A stretch of DNA of 64,000 bases from Xenorhabdus indica (GCF_014467235.1 NZ_NKHP01000010.1:91456-155455), one strand, 5' to 3'; positions 50,442-60,285 are shown, counted from the first letter of the stretch. Notes: generated by a model from the sequence alone, not told the origin. A program made the numbers and translations.

Positions 50442-51728
50442 TTAGCGAATTTCGTCAGTGGGCTTCTCATTTTCGATTAAATCGTCTCTCATTTTTTGGC
50501 TAGGGGGGGTCATCATCAGTGTTACAACTAACACGACAAATACAGGGATAGCAATGATGAGAAAAGCCCATGTAAAACTACCGGAATAATCTTTTATGGC
50601 ACCGGCAAAGAAAGGAGCCAGACACGCCAGAGTAGAAATCAGATTCATGATCGAGAATAGTTCCAGATAAGGCTTACGGCCAAAATAATTGGCGAGCAGA
50701 ACACTGGAAGCGAGGAAAGTCATACCATAACCCATGCCGACAAACAACGTGAAGGTAATCAGGAACAGCCATGAAGAGGCGATACTCAAGGCGATCAAGC
50801 CAAGAATAATGACAGCCAGACTGCCAATCAGCAGTTTTTTCGGATCAAGCCATTCTCCCATGGCACCACTGGCCAACCTTGAAAAGGCATTGATGAAAGC
50901 CATAGAACTCAGTAACCCTGCGGCAATTGCTTCACTGAAACCATTTTCGATAATGTGGGCGACGGCAAAGCTATTCACCGTAATACCACACCACAGAAAC
51001 GCCGTATAAGTTGCGGCAATGACATAAAATTGCCAGGTGCGCAGTGCTTGTCGGGCTGTCCAGAACTGCTTGGTACGATAGATACTGGGGGGATTTTCGC
51101 TGTTGTGCTTTTGATCGACTGCTTTAGCATGGGCCATTTCCCTCTCTCCTTCCTGAAGAGTAAGAATGGTCAGAATAACAAAAACAGCCAGAACGACGGC
51201 AGAGATCATCCAGTGCATTCGCCACGTTCCCCAGACACGAGTTGCCAGAAAATAGATCCACGGGCCAATCACGCCTCCTAATCCTCCAATCGTAAAATAG
51301 AAACCGAAAGCAAGGGACTGTTTTTCATATAATCGTGAAATAACGTAGGTGCCGGGCACAGTTGCCAGAAAGGTAAACCCGACCCCAATTAAAGCCGTTC
51401 CGATAAAATACGATGAAATAGTATGCGTGTGATAAAGGCTGTAGAAACCAGACAAAAAAATCAGCAGGCCAATAAATAGCGTGAAGCGAACACCAATTTT
51501 GCGAATGCACATCGTTGGCAGGAAACTGGATAGCCCACACGTCAGGCCAAGCAGAGTGAAACCTAAACCGGCATCAGTCCAACTCCAGTCCAGCTCGTTT
51601 ATCATGCTGGGCAGGACAACACCCAATGACGTAAAGGTGGTTGCTGTGGACAGAAAATAGACCATGCCTAGAAGTATCAGCAAAATCCACTGATAAGTAC
51701 GCCCGAATTTGTCGTGTTGAATGGACAT
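50442..51728 (-). CDS. MFS transporter, 12-helix, substrate unknown
   Basis: A 428-residue major facilitator protein with about twelve helices. The N-half motif LGLTCGLSSFLPTMCIRKIGVRF stands for the loop 2-3 signature, and QFYVIAATYTAFLWCGITVNSFAVAHI opens the second half after a charged central loop (EREMAHAKAVDQKHNSENPPS). The form (N-terminal TFTSLGVVLPSMINELDWSWTDAG) recalls monocarboxylate/oxalate-formate-type permeases. It is between the Tsx-like porin and the LLM monooxygenase on one strand and probably imports, or exports, the substrate or product of that enzyme. Start follows GGGGTCACA. Confidence 0.88.
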   Translation of the reverse strand: MSIQHDKFGRTYQWILLILLGMVYFLSTATTFTSLGVVLPSMINELDWSWTDAGLGFTLLGLTCGLSSFLPTMCIRKIGVRFTLFIGLLIFLSGFYSLYHTHTISSYFIGTALIGVGFTFLATVPGTYVISRLYEKQSLAFGFYFTIGGLGGVIGPWIYFLATRVWGTWRMHWMISAVVLAVFVILTILTLQEGEREMAHAKAVDQKHNSENPPSIYRTKQFWTARQALRTWQFYVIAATYTAFLWCGITVNSFAVAHIIENGFSEAIAAGLLSSMAFINAFSRLASGAMGEWLDPKKLLIGSLAVIILGLIALSIASSWLFLITFTLFVGMGYGMTFLASSVLLANYFGRKPYLELFSIMNLISTLACLAPFFAGAIKDYSGSFTWAFLIIAIPVFVVLVVTLMMTPPSQKMRDDLIENEKPTDEIR

Positions 51729-51781
51729 TGTGACCCCATTAAGGAATAAACCATTAAAAACGGCACTATTCTAAGTGCTTA

Positions 51782-52594
51782 TTAAAAAAAGCTGTATCGA
51801 ATAAACATTCCATAGCTAAATTGGTTTGTGCGAAAGTAAGGCGTATCTTTTATCTTGTATTTATTTTTAACCGGATTGACGACAATACCTGTCCACAAAT
51901 GACCGGGTTGATACCCCAACTTTTTCCCCAGGTCATAATGTAACTCTGGTTTGAAATCAAACATCTCTGGATTATCGCGCCGCCCCAATGTGTAGTCGAA
52001 CGTTCCTACAATGCGGAAATCTCCTAGCCGATTACTGAAAGGAATACCATAGTCGATGTGGATGCGTTGATCGTTCCAGCTTCCTTTGGCATTGTTTTCA
52101 AAATAAAAAATGGTACGTAACCAACTGAACCCATCTACCTGCCAATCAAGGCTGATACCGGGGAAATAGTCATATTTTACGTTTTTGGTTTTGGCAATCC
52201 ACTGAGCAAACAGCACATCTTTCAATGGGCCATAGGAAAAATCATATCCTGTAATTTTGCTGGCACTGAGCCTGGGCACAAATTTATAGTAATAGGTGCT
52301 TTTATCGCCTTTATAATCATTTTGCAGTGAATTTTGCCAAATACTGTAGACATACATATCTCCGATTTTGTAATCACCGAAGGCTTCGACGATAGGAGAG
52401 AAGGTTTTATCAGGGGCAACTTTATTTTCGAGTTGGAAGTAAAGGCTGGTATCGATTGATTGAAAATTGACAAAATCACTGGCTTGCACAGATGACGAAA
52501 AAAGAAAACATAAGGAGATGACAGATAAACCGGTACTTGTTGCTGCCACTGACCTGAATGTATTGTTTATTCCCTGCTTCCTTAGAAATGGCAC
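51782..52594 (-). CDS. Tsx-like outer-membrane channel (nucleoside-specific porin family)
   Basis: A 270-residue beta-barrel of the Tsx/OmpK family. After a signal sequence ending SSVQA, the barrel shows FVNFQSIDTSLYFQLENK and alternating amphipathic strands (VKYDYFPGISLDWQVDGFSW, RIVGTFDYTLGRRDNPE). It ends with aromatic YGMFIRYSFF, the C-terminal Phe needed for Bam recognition. E. coli Tsx (294) passes nucleosides; this one may admit a related heterocycle. Start is GTG at 52594 with strong GAGGAGAAATTAA. It heads the porin-MFS-LLM operon and diverges from a riboflavin synthase paralogue. Confidence 0.85.
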   Translation of the reverse strand: MPFLRKQGINNTFRSVAATSTGLSVISLCFLFSSSVQASDFVNFQSIDTSLYFQLENKVAPDKTFSPIVEAFGDYKIGDMYVYSIWQNSLQNDYKGDKSTYYYKFVPRLSASKITGYDFSYGPLKDVLFAQWIAKTKNVKYDYFPGISLDWQVDGFSWLRTIFYFENNAKGSWNDQRIHIDYGIPFSNRLGDFRIVGTFDYTLGRRDNPEMFDFKPELHYDLGKKLGYQPGHLWTGIVVNPVKNKYKIKDTPYFRTNQFSYGMFIRYSFF

Positions 52595-52918
52595 TTAATT
52601 TCTCCTCGCTATTTTATGGGGGATTAGGCGAATTCCTCTTTATCCTTTAACTTAATGTCATAATTAGCAAAATGCCAGAGTTAAAACCAGCATTTGATTG
52701 TGATGAGTGGTGTAATAGCTTTTTTCTTTATATTCAATTAATTGAAAAATAGGATAACTTTGAGGGGAATGTTTCACCATGTTTACTTTGGTGAGAAAGA
52801 TACCTACTATAGCGACTGATCGCTTTTCTGAGAAATTGCACTTAATTATTAGTCGAATCCACCGTTTAATATAAATCAGATTCATTTTTCAATTAATATC
52901 AGTGCTGAGATAAATATT
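52595..52918. promoter_or_regulatory. divergent control region with two dyads
   Basis: The 324-bp gap between the Tsx-like operon and the riboflavin-synthase-like gene contains a perfect 14-bp palindrome, TTCAATTAATTGAA (52733-52746). It also has an inverted repeat TTTCACC-N11-GGTGA (52772-52794 approximately). Both are candidates for regulator binding. I looked for an FMN riboswitch and saw none. Confidence 0.5.
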
Positions 52919-53530
52919 ATGTATACAGGAATTGTACAAGGTACAGAAAGTGTATTATCACTCAATAAAAAAGAGGGATTCAGCACAATAGTAATGAGTA
53001 ATGATAATCATTTTTTTGATGATATAGCTATTGGAGCCAGCGTTGCTATTGATGGCACTTGTCTGACTGTCACTCAATTTAGCGAAAATGAAACCACTTT
53101 TGATATTTCCGATTTTACTGCTGATACCACAACATTAAAGTTTCTTTCCATTGGGGATCGAGTCAACATTGAACGATCACACCAGATGTATAAAGAAAAT
53201 GGGGGGCATAATCTTTATGGACATGTGGAAGGGATTGCTGAAGTAGTCGAATTTACTGCAACAGGTGAAACTTATCGATTGGTTATTCGGATCCCTCAAG
53301 ACAATATTAAATATTTTTTCTTGAAGGGTTTCATCGGGCTTCATGGTTGTAGTTTAACTATCAATGGCATTGATGAAGAGAATAATACCATCGCCTTAAA
53401 TCTGATCCCTGAAACCTTAAGATTAACCAATCTCAATAAGATCAAAGTAGGGGATTTCCTCAATTATGAAATCGACCAAACCACGAAAACGATTGTAGAT
53501 ACACTATCCAGAACATTATTGAAGAAATAG
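52919..53530 (+). CDS. riboflavin synthase alpha-chain paralogue
   Basis: A 203-residue two-domain lumazine-binding protein. It opens MYTGIVQGTESV (usual MFTGI). Residues matching the E. coli catalytic set are kept: S41 and C48/T50 in ASVAIDGTCLTVT, H102 in the GGHNLYGH motif, K136 and S145/T147 in LKGFIGLHGCSLTIN. The usual SGH of the first motif is YGH here (Tyr100). So it may still make riboflavin from lumazine or bind a flavin precursor. It is divergent from a flavin-monooxygenase operon, which suggests a linked flavin supply. The start is ATG 52919, with a GAGATAAATATT leader. Confidence 0.85.
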   Translation: MYTGIVQGTESVLSLNKKEGFSTIVMSNDNHFFDDIAIGASVAIDGTCLTVTQFSENETTFDISDFTADTTTLKFLSIGDRVNIERSHQMYKENGGHNLYGHVEGIAEVVEFTATGETYRLVIRIPQDNIKYFFLKGFIGLHGCSLTINGIDEENNTIALNLIPETLRLTNLNKIKVGDFLNYEIDQTTKTIVDTLSRTLLKK

Positions 53531-53549
53531 TTTGTTGCAGTTGATATAA

Positions 53550-53580
53550 GAAGTGGTAATTAATTTAAAATTATCACTTC
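53550..53580. terminator. bidirectional terminator between the riboflavin-synthase-like gene and purK
   Basis: GAAGTGGTAATT pairs with AATTATCACTTC (one G-T) over 12 bp, in the gap between convergent genes. CTACGGTTTTT follows on the plus strand. Confidence 0.7.
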
Positions 53581-53590
53581 CTACGGTTTT

Positions 53591-54658
53591 TCAGTTTAAT
53601 TTATCTTGTGCCCATTTAAGGCCAGTTTGGTACTCTTCAGGCAATAACGGGCTTAATGTTTGTAATGCAGTTCTTAATATATCCCTGTCAGAATGAACCA
53701 GATTCAGATGCCCTACCTTACGCACTGAGCGAACTTCCTTATCATACCAATGTAAACGGACGAGCGGTAAGCTGAGCCATTCAGGGTTTATTTCTGTACC
53801 GATCAGATTGACCATCACTGAAGGAGCCAATATTTCTGGTTGAGGCATAGGTAAATCTAAAATCGCTCGCAGGTGAAGTTCAAACTGACTGATGGAAGCG
53901 CCATTTTGTGTCCAGTGACCGCTATTATGTACCCGTGGTGCCAGTTCATTAATCAGCAAATCATGACCAACAATAAAGCACTCCATTGCCATGACACCAA
54001 TATAATTCAGGTGATCCATGATGATGGACAGCATTTTTTCTGCTTGTTGTTGTAATTGATGATGTGTATTTGGCAAGGCAACACTTGTACGTAAGATACC
54101 TTCCTGATGTAGATTATGGGTCAGTGGGTAAAATACCGATTTACCCTGAGCGTTACGGGCACCAACCAGTGAAACTTCCCCTGAAAATGGAATACCTTGC
54201 TCCACAATACATTCACCGTAAATTTCGGGCGGCAAGGCAGCTTCATCACCCGGTCGGATACGCCATTGACCCCGGCCATCATAACCTCCTGTACGGCGTT
54301 TAACGATAATAAAATCACCTAACTCGTTAAACAACTGCGGCCATTGGCTGGTATCAGCTAATAACTTCCACGGAGCTGTCGCTAACCCAAGATTATCCAG
54401 GAGTTGCTTTTGTGGCAGGCGATCAGCCAGTTGCGGAAAAATATCACGGTTAATAAAAGCATTGTGATGAGCGAGTTCACGGGTTAAGTCTGTCTCAGGC
54501 CAACGTTCAATTTCAGCGGTGATGATACTGCTCTGATAGGGAACAGATTCTGGTTCAGCATTCAGCCCAATCGGATAGACTGCTATTCCCAATGGTTCAC
54601 CGGCTTGACGTAGCATTCTGCCTAACTGACCATTTCCCAATACACAAACGGGCTTCAT
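53591..54658 (-). CDS. purK: 5-(carboxyamino)imidazole ribonucleotide synthase PurK
   Basis: PurK uses ATP and bicarbonate to make N5-CAIR. A 355-residue ATP-grasp enzyme opening [25 protein letters not shown] with [16 protein letters not shown], then [20 protein letters not shown] and [20 protein letters not shown] (metal/ATP ligands). E. coli PurK is 355 residues. It overlaps purE by 4 nt (ATGA) and is second in a PurR-controlled operon, as in E. coli. Confidence 0.96.
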   Translation of the reverse strand: MKPVCVLGNGQLGRMLRQAGEPLGIAVYPIGLNAEPESVPYQSSIITAEIERWPETDLTRELAHHNAFINRDIFPQLADRLPQKQLLDNLGLATAPWKLLADTSQWPQLFNELGDFIIVKRRTGGYDGRGQWRIRPGDEAALPPEIYGECIVEQGIPFSGEVSLVGARNAQGKSVFYPLTHNLHQEGILRTSVALPNTHHQLQQQAEKMLSIIMDHLNYIGVMAMECFIVGHDLLINELAPRVHNSGHWTQNGASISQFELHLRAILDLPMPQPEILAPSVMVNLIGTEINPEWLSLPLVRLHWYDKEVRSVRKVGHLNLVHSDRDILRTALQTLSPLLPEEYQTGLKWAQDKLN

Positions 54659-55218
54659 GCATCCTCCCGTGGATCTGGGTTATCCAAAACATCCTGAGTT
54701 TGTTTCTGACGCCAATCTGACAGACGTTGGAACAGGGCATTATCATGTAATGCTAATACTTGAGCCGCCAACAATGCTGCATTTGCTGCCCCCGCTTTGC
54801 CGATAGCTAGCGTACCAACTGGTATGCCTTTTGGCATTTGAACGATGGAATAGAGACTATCAACACCACTCAGGGCAGCACTCTGCACAGGGACACCCAA
54901 TACAGGAACCAAGGTCTTAGCTGCCAGCATTCCCGGCAGATGAGCTGCGCCACCTGCACCCGCAATAATTACATCGAAACCGTTTGCTTTCGCCTGTTCG
55001 GCAAAATGGAAAAGTTTATCGGGTGTTCGGTGTGCCGAAACAATTTCTACATGGAAAGGAATATCAAGGGAGGTTAAAACATCGGCTGCATGTTGCATTG
55101 TTGCCCAGTCACTCTTTGACCCCATGACAATAGCAATTTTGGCATGATGTGGCGTTTTTGCTGTAAAGGTAACCGTTGTTGTGGAAATAGCTTTTTGGGG
55201 ATCAGGGCTTGCCGTCAT
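54655..55218 (-). CDS. purE: N5-CAIR mutase PurE
   Basis: PurE converts N5-CAIR to CAIR. The core [56 protein letters not shown] and [20 protein letters not shown] is near-identical to E. coli. The 187 residues exceed E. coli (169) by an N-terminal tail ([15 protein letters not shown]). Start ATG 55218 follows CAGGAGCATCTGATTT. First gene of purEK; a PurR box lies upstream. Confidence 0.96.
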   Translation of the reverse strand: MTASPDPQKAISTTTVTFTAKTPHHAKIAIVMGSKSDWATMQHAADVLTSLDIPFHVEIVSAHRTPDKLFHFAEQAKANGFDVIIAGAGGAAHLPGMLAAKTLVPVLGVPVQSAALSGVDSLYSIVQMPKGIPVGTLAIGKAGAANAALLAAQVLALHDNALFQRLSDWRQKQTQDVLDNPDPREDA

Positions 55219-55306
55219 AAATCAGATGCTCCTGTATTGGATGTCCACCAGAACCAAGATCAAAATAATATTGTAAGGCGGCGGATCATATCATGTGAAT
55301 TGCATA

Positions 55307-55322
55307 AGGAAAACGTTTGCGT
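55307..55322. promoter_or_regulatory. PurR operator upstream of purEK
   Basis: The 16-bp site (minus strand ACGCAAACGTTTTCCT) fits the PurR consensus ANGCAANCGNTTNCNT with one mismatch. It is about 90 bp upstream of the purE start, as in E. coli purE. Confidence 0.85.
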
Positions 55323-55362
55323 TGCTTGATTTACCAATTTTTCTAGAAAAAGATCAGAGAAT

Positions 55363-56085
55363 TCAAAAAGGGAAAAATATCAGTTCAATAGATGCCTCTG
55401 TCACTTTAAACATTGAACCTTGATTATGCCAGGCTCCTAATACACCACGATGCACGGTTTTATCGTTGATTTGGATATCATGGATCGCTGGACGATGAGT
55501 ATGTCCGTGGATCATCCAATCAACCTGATATTGGTTAAAGTGTTCAATAACAGTCTGTTGGTTGACATCCATGATTGATTCGGATTTCTGTCTATTAGCA
55601 TATTGGCTTCCGGCCCGCATTTTGGCTGCAATTTTTAGCCGAATAAACAAGGGAAGAAGTAAAAACAGCCGCTGGATCCACGGGGTATGTACTCGTTTAC
55701 GATATTGTTGATAACCTGCGTCATCGGTGCAGAGTGTATCGCCGTGCAAGATCAGAATACGTTTACCGTATAACTCCAATATCTTTTCTTGCGGCAGCAG
55801 AATCAGGCCACTCTCTTTGGCAAACCGGGAACTTAACAAAAAATCACGGTTACCATGAAGAAAATAGCACGAAACCCCTTTTTGTCTCAGTGTATTAAGT
55901 GCCTGGGCTATTTCCGTATGCAGAGGATTGGGATCATCATCGCCAATCCAGTAATCAAAAAAATCACCGAGGATATACAGACTTTCAGCATGAATTGCAT
56001 CTTCACGCAAAAAACGTAGAAAACCGGCAGTAATTGCCGGTTCCTGCGCACTGAGATGCAAATCTGCAATAAACAGTGTACTCAT
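55363..56085 (-). CDS. lpxH: UDP-2,3-diacylglucosamine pyrophosphatase LpxH
   Basis: LpxH hydrolyses UDP-2,3-diacylglucosamine to lipid X in lipid A synthesis. A 240-residue (equals E. coli) calcineurin-like phosphoesterase with [44 protein letters not shown] and [11 protein letters not shown] metal motifs. Start ATG 56085. In E. coli it is next to ppiB and cysS in the same order; the three are adjacent here. Confidence 0.96.
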   Translation of the reverse strand: MSTLFIADLHLSAQEPAITAGFLRFLREDAIHAESLYILGDFFDYWIGDDDPNPLHTEIAQALNTLRQKGVSCYFLHGNRDFLLSSRFAKESGLILLPQEKILELYGKRILILHGDTLCTDDAGYQQYRKRVHTPWIQRLFLLLPLFIRLKIAAKMRAGSQYANRQKSESIMDVNQQTVIEHFNQYQVDWMIHGHTHRPAIHDIQINDKTVHRGVLGAWHNQGSMFKVTEASIELIFFPF

Positions 56086-56126
56086 GTAACGATTAACTAT
56101 TCTCTAACTGGATATTATATAAATAA

Positions 56127-56621
56127 TTATTCGCTGACAGTAACACGTTCAATGATCACATCTTCGTGTGGTACATCTTGGTGCATACCGCTGCGGCCAG
56201 TGGAAACACCTTTGATTTTATCAACCACATCCATACCTTCCACAACTTCAGCAAATACACAGTAACCCCAGCCGTCCGGACGTTCTGAGCGGAAATTCAG
56301 AAAGTCATTATCAACAACGTTGATGAAGAACTGAGCCGTTGCGGAATGTGGATCATTGGTACGTGCCATTGCGATAGTACCACGACTATTATTCAGGCCA
56401 TTATTGGCTTCGTTCTGGATAGGGGATTGAGTCGTTTTTTGCTTCATACCAGGTTCAAAACCACCACCTTGAATCATGAAGCCATTGATGACGCGGTGAA
56501 AAATCGTGTTGTCGTAGAAGCCTTCACGGCAGTAATTCAAAAAATTGTCAACAGTTACAGGCGCTTTTTCAGCGAAAGTATTAATGACAATATCGCCGAA
56601 ATTGGTATGAAAAGTCACCAT
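56127..56621 (-). CDS. ppiB: cytoplasmic peptidyl-prolyl isomerase PpiB (cyclophilin B)
   Basis: PpiB catalyses cis-trans proline isomerisation. The 164-residue cyclophilin equals E. coli in length. It opens [21 protein letters not shown] and has [25 protein letters not shown] with the catalytic Arg, and [19 protein letters not shown] longer frame from 56768 is not supported; the ATG at 56621 matches the family. It lies 41 nt upstream of lpxH on the same strand and diverges from cysS. Confidence 0.95.
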   Translation of the reverse strand: MVTFHTNFGDIVINTFAEKAPVTVDNFLNYCREGFYDNTIFHRVINGFMIQGGGFEPGMKQKTTQSPIQNEANNGLNNSRGTIAMARTNDPHSATAQFFINVVDNDFLNFRSERPDGWGYCVFAEVVEGMDVVDKIKGVSTGRSGMHQDVPHEDVIIERVTVSE

Positions 56622-56903
56622 AATAGAAATCCTAATAATAATTTTGATTGACCCTAATATTCTAGAGTGTTCGGAACAAGGGCTTTTATACCATATCTGT
56701 GATCTTGAGTCAGTACTCTGCAATCTCATGTGAACAAGGCGGATCGCAATGCTTGCAAAGCTCACCATATCAGGGTGAAATAGCCCACTTGGCTTTTCAT
56801 ATTATAGTTTATTTATGTAACTGATAAGGAAGCCTATAATCAGCGGATTTATTCGCTTTTGTTTTTTATTACACGTACATCAATTTTTACGGAAAACCCA
56901 CCG

Positions 56904-58286
56904 ATGCTAAAAATTTTCAATACTCTCAGTCGCCAAAAAGAAGAATTTAAGCCGATCCATAAAGGGAAAGTGGGCATGTACGTGTGTGGCATCACCATTT
57001 ATGATCTATGTCATATTGGCCACGGCAGAACCTTTGTTGCTTTTGACGTTATTTCCCGTTACCTGCGTTATTTAGGCTATGATTTGACCTATGTTCGTAA
57101 TGTTACGGATATAGATGACAAAATTATCAAGCGTGCTATTGAAAATAATGAAAGCTGTGAAGCGCTGACTACACGTATGTTGAATGAGATGCACAGCGAT
57201 TTTGATGCACTGAATATTCTGCGTCCAGATTCAGAGCCACGTGCAACTCGGCATATCCCTGAAATTATTGAACTCACTGAGCAGTTAATTAAACGTGGTC
57301 ATGCTTACGTTGCAGATAATGGTGACGTGATGTTCTCCATTGATACCAATCCTGATTATGGGCTGCTTTCTCGTCAGGATTTGGAGCAATTGCAGGCGGG
57401 AGCGCGTGTTGAAATTGCTGATGTAAAACGTAATCCAATGGATTTTGTATTGTGGAAAATGTCCAAATCGGGCGAACCTAGTTGGGAATCTCCATGGGGT
57501 TCAGGCCGTCCGGGTTGGCACATTGAATGTTCTGCTATGAATGCCAAACAGTTGGGGCATCATTTTGATATTCATGGCGGTGGTTCAGATTTAATGTTCC
57601 CGCATCATGAAAATGAGATTGCCCAATCTACCTGTGCTCATGAAGGCCCTTATGTGAACTATTGGATGCATTCTGGCATGGTGATGGTGGATAAAGAGAA
57701 GATGTCCAAATCTCTGAATAACTTCTTTACTATTCGTGATGTGCTGGAATATTACGATGCTGAAACTGTGCGTTATTTCCTGATGTCTGGTCACTATCGC
57801 AGCCAGTTGAACTATACAGAAGAGAATCTAAAACAGGCTCGTACTGCACTTGAGCGTCTGTATACTTCTTTGCGTGGGACAGATAAATCTGCCCAGCCTG
57901 CTGGTGGTGAAGCTTTTGAATCCCGTTTTGTGGAAGCGATGAATGATGATTTCAACACGCCGGAAGCCTATTCCGTGATGTTTGACATGGCTCGCGAGAT
58001 CAACCGCCTGAAAGCAGATGATATGGCTGCGGCGAATGGTCTGGCGGCTGAGCTACGTAAACTGGCGGGTATTCTGGGTCTTCTGGAGCAAGATCCTGAA
58101 CAGTTCCTGCAAAGTAGTGCTCATGCGGATGATAACGTTGCCCAAATCGAAGCGCTGATCAAACAGCGTAACGATGCTCGTAAAAACAAAGAGTGGGTTT
58201 TGGCTGATGCCGCGCGTGACCAGCTTAATGCAATGGGTATCGAACTGGAAGATGGCCCACAGGGCACAACATGGCGCTGTAAATAA
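56904..58286 (+). CDS. cysS: cysteinyl-tRNA synthetase CysS
   Basis: CysS charges tRNA-Cys. The 460-residue class I synthetase starts [15 protein letters not shown]. It has zinc/cysteine-site Cys in [11 protein letters not shown], the HIGH motif in [35 protein letters not shown] and [12 protein letters not shown]. coli CysS is 461. A longer frame to 56859 exists, but the ATG at 56904 fits the family. A terminator follows. Confidence 0.97.
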   Translation: MLKIFNTLSRQKEEFKPIHKGKVGMYVCGITIYDLCHIGHGRTFVAFDVISRYLRYLGYDLTYVRNVTDIDDKIIKRAIENNESCEALTTRMLNEMHSDFDALNILRPDSEPRATRHIPEIIELTEQLIKRGHAYVADNGDVMFSIDTNPDYGLLSRQDLEQLQAGARVEIADVKRNPMDFVLWKMSKSGEPSWESPWGSGRPGWHIECSAMNAKQLGHHFDIHGGGSDLMFPHHENEIAQSTCAHEGPYVNYWMHSGMVMVDKEKMSKSLNNFFTIRDVLEYYDAETVRYFLMSGHYRSQLNYTEENLKQARTALERLYTSLRGTDKSAQPAGGEAFESRFVEAMNDDFNTPEAYSVMFDMAREINRLKADDMAAANGLAAELRKLAGILGLLEQDPEQFLQSSAHADDNVAQIEALIKQRNDARKNKEWVLADAARDQLNAMGIELEDGPQGTTWRCK

Positions 58287-58314
58287 AGAATTTTTCTAAG
58301 CCGTAAATATGCCA

Positions 58315-58339
58315 AAACCGCCCCATATGTGGGCGGTTT
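58315..58339 (+). terminator. Rho-independent terminator of cysS
   Basis: AAACCGCCC pairs with GGGCGGTTT over 9 bp, followed by GTTTGATT. It lies about 30 bp after the cysS stop. Confidence 0.85.
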
Positions 58340-58442
58340 GTTTGATTACTGTAATATATTATGTAATGTTTTAATCACAGTAATGTTTATAGTGATATTA
58401 TTTTTAATAGCCAAACTTATTTGATAAATAAAACAGACTATT

Positions 58443-58685
58443 TTATTGATTCATATTTAAATATTTAGGATAGAAAGCACTTCCAGAGTGATAAGTAACT
58501 TTTCCTGAAGAAGTATCTCGTTTTATAGAAATAAAAGAAGAATGACTCAGATGTTCTGGTATTTGATGCTTACTATCACTGGAATCGAGATTCAGAAGAG
58601 AAATAGTCACTCTGCGTTTAGATTTACTTAACTTATGAGACATACCCAACAACCTTCTTGCAGCTCTATTACTAAACATAATCAA
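58443..58685 (-). CDS. small basic protein of unknown function
   Basis: An 80-residue frame with a strong ribosome site (AAAAGGAGTTGATT before ATG 58685), which argues for a real gene. It starts MIMFSNRAARRLLGMSHKL and is rich in Lys, Arg and Ser (KLSKSKRRVTISLL), with HSSFISIKRDTSSGKVTYHS later. No signal peptide, membrane helix or known motif is visible, and I do not recognise it. It lies alone between cysS and the folD-ybcJ terminator on the opposite strand to cysS, in an AT-rich gap where E. coli has no counterpart that I recall. Could be an RNA- or DNA-binding peptide by charge alone. Confidence 0.6.
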   Translation of the reverse strand: MIMFSNRAARRLLGMSHKLSKSKRRVTISLLNLDSSDSKHQIPEHLSHSSFISIKRDTSSGKVTYHSGSAFYPKYLNMNQ

Positions 58686-58843
58686 CTCCTTTTCAGTTGT
58701 AAGTGAGTCTCTCAGTATAGCAACTTATTAGAAAACCAAAATATTGTTGGCATGATTGTTTATTAAGATATCGTTAATGTCACATATCTTGTAGAGAAAA
58801 CCAGATAAATTTGTATTAAGAAAAAGAAATCTGTTTATAAATA

Positions 58844-58888
58844 AAAAACTGCACCTTAAATGCGTAGAGAATATAAGGTACAGTTTTT
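58844..58888 (-). terminator. terminator of folD-ybcJ
   Basis: On the minus strand a 15-bp stem with one mismatch (58844-58858 against 58874-58888) runs into TTTTTTATTT. It lies 35 bp after the ybcJ stop. Confidence 0.85.
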
Positions 58889-58923
58889 CCGAAGGATATT
58901 ATCGGAGACTCAATGCTACTGAG

Positions 58924-59136
58924 CTACCCTTCAACGCGCACAGATTCACCGTTAAAAGTAACAACTTTCCCGGCGACGATCTTGCAGCGTTTGCGGGTTT
59001 CCACCTGGGAATCAACTTCTACTAAACCCTCTGCAATCACAGCCTTCGCAGCAGCACCACTTTCACACCACCCTTGAAACTTCAGTAGATCACACAGTTC
59101 TACATAAGGGTGACTATCTAAATAAAAAATGTCCAT
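58924..59136 (-). CDS. ybcJ: S4-domain RNA-binding protein YbcJ
   Basis: A 70-residue S4-like RNA-binding protein (length equals E. coli YbcJ) with YVELCDLLKFQGWCESGAAAK, AIAEGLVEVDSQVETRKRCKI and a tail VVTFNGESVRVEG. The S4 fold and basic patch suggest binding to structured RNA, and the target is unknown. Its ATG overlaps the folD stop by one base (TGATG), so it is coupled to folD. Confidence 0.93.
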   Translation of the reverse strand: MDIFYLDSHPYVELCDLLKFQGWCESGAAAKAVIAEGLVEVDSQVETRKRCKIVAGKVVTFNGESVRVEG

Positions 59137-60011
59137 CAGTATCCTTCAGTTGTATCTACATCATGGTATTCCTCGCATGCTTGCAAGGTATTTTGAATTA
59201 ATGTCGCAACTGTCATTGGGCCAACACCACCCGGCACAGGAGAAATCCAACTTGCACATTCAGATGCCTTATCGAAATCGACATCTCCAATGACTTTACC
59301 ATTTTCCAGACGGTTGATGCCGACATCAATCACAATAGCGCCGGGTTTTATCCATTCACCAGGAATGAAGTTGGGTTTACCAACAGCCACAACTAATAAA
59401 TCGGCCTGTTCAACATGCTGGCGCAGGTTCTTGGTAAAACGATGCGTTACTGTTGTGGTACAACCTGCTAACAGTAATTCAAGGCTCATTGGACGCCCGA
59501 CAATATTGGAAGCACCAATGATAACGGCATTCAACCCATAGGTATTGATATTACAGCGCTCCAATAACGTCACAATACCTCGTGGAGTACAAGGGCGCAG
59601 CTTTGGCGCACGTTGACACAATCGGCCAATATTGTAAGGGTGAAACCCATCGACATCTTTATCGGGATGAATACGTTCCAGTACCTTGACATTATCAATA
59701 CCGGCGGGGAGGGGAAGTTGAACTAAGATACCGTCAATTTCTGGATCTTTGTTCAGGTTATCTATCAGGGTGAGTAATTCGGCTTCGCTGGTGGTGTCTG
59801 GTAAGTCATAAGAGCGGGAAGTAAAACCAACTTCCTCACAAGCGCGGCGTTTGCTCGCGACATAAATCTGGGAGGCGGGATTTTCTCCTACTAAAACGAC
59901 GGCAAGCCCAGGGGCACGTTTTCCAGCAGCAATACGCTGCCTGACTTTTTCTGCTACTTCGTTTCTGATTGTCTGCGCAATCGTTTTCCCATCAATAATT
60001 TTTGCTGACAT
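59136..60011 (-). CDS. folD: bifunctional methylene-THF dehydrogenase/cyclohydrolase FolD
   Basis: FolD makes 10-formyl-THF via methenyl-THF using NADP. The 291 residues include the catalytic [14 protein letters not shown] (Lys), [29 protein letters not shown], the Rossmann [18 protein letters not shown], and [19 protein letters not shown]. coli FolD is 288. Start ATG 60011 lies about 180 bp from argU. Operon folD-ybcJ; the order folD-argU-integrase matches the E. coli DLP12 junction. Confidence 0.96.
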   Translation of the reverse strand: MSAKIIDGKTIAQTIRNEVAEKVRQRIAAGKRAPGLAVVLVGENPASQIYVASKRRACEEVGFTSRSYDLPDTTSEAELLTLIDNLNKDPEIDGILVQLPLPAGIDNVKVLERIHPDKDVDGFHPYNIGRLCQRAPKLRPCTPRGIVTLLERCNINTYGLNAVIIGASNIVGRPMSLELLLAGCTTTVTHRFTKNLRQHVEQADLLVVAVGKPNFIPGEWIKPGAIVIDVGINRLENGKVIGDVDFDKASECASWISPVPGGVGPMTVATLIQNTLQACEEYHDVDTTEGY

Positions 60012-60193
60012 ATAGTTAAGATTCCATCATCGAGTATAGGAACAGGAGCTATTTTGTCAGAACATGAACCGCCTGTCAGTTATTAATAATTAATCATAAA
60101 ATGAGCATATAAGCTAAAAGGTCATTGACTCAAGCCATTATGCCCGTATAATCCACCCCTGCATTAATTGTGCTTCTTATTTCACATCCTAAT

Positions 60194-60270
60194 GCGCCCT
60201 TAGCTCAGCTGGATAGAGCAACGGCCTTCTAAGCCGTAGGTCACAGGTTCGAATCCTGTAGGGCGTACCA
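60194..60270 (+). tRNA. argU: tRNA-Arg(UCU), integration site
   Basis: A 77-nt cloverleaf from GCGCCCTTAGCTCAG to the encoded 3' CCA. Acceptor GCGCCCT pairs with AGGGCGT. The anticodon loop CTTCTAA gives UCU (Arg, rare AGA codons). The T-arm is CACAGGTTCGAATCCTGT. It sits next to folD and is followed 15 nt later by an integrase stop, showing use of its 3' end as an attachment site, as for DLP12 in E. coli. Confidence 0.97.
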
Positions 60271-60285
60271 TTTAAAATCAATAAG

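Noticed and set aside
52595..52918. An FMN (RFN) riboswitch before the riboflavin synthase paralogue.
   Set aside because: The conserved RFN blocks are absent; only dyads are seen.
52919..53530. Lumazine-protein (light antenna) identity.
   Set aside because: The catalytic residues of riboflavin synthase are retained, and no lux genes are in the window.
56622..56768. N-terminal extension of PpiB to 56768.
   Set aside because: The 49 extra residues have no family support; the start at 56621 gives the standard 164-residue cyclophilin.
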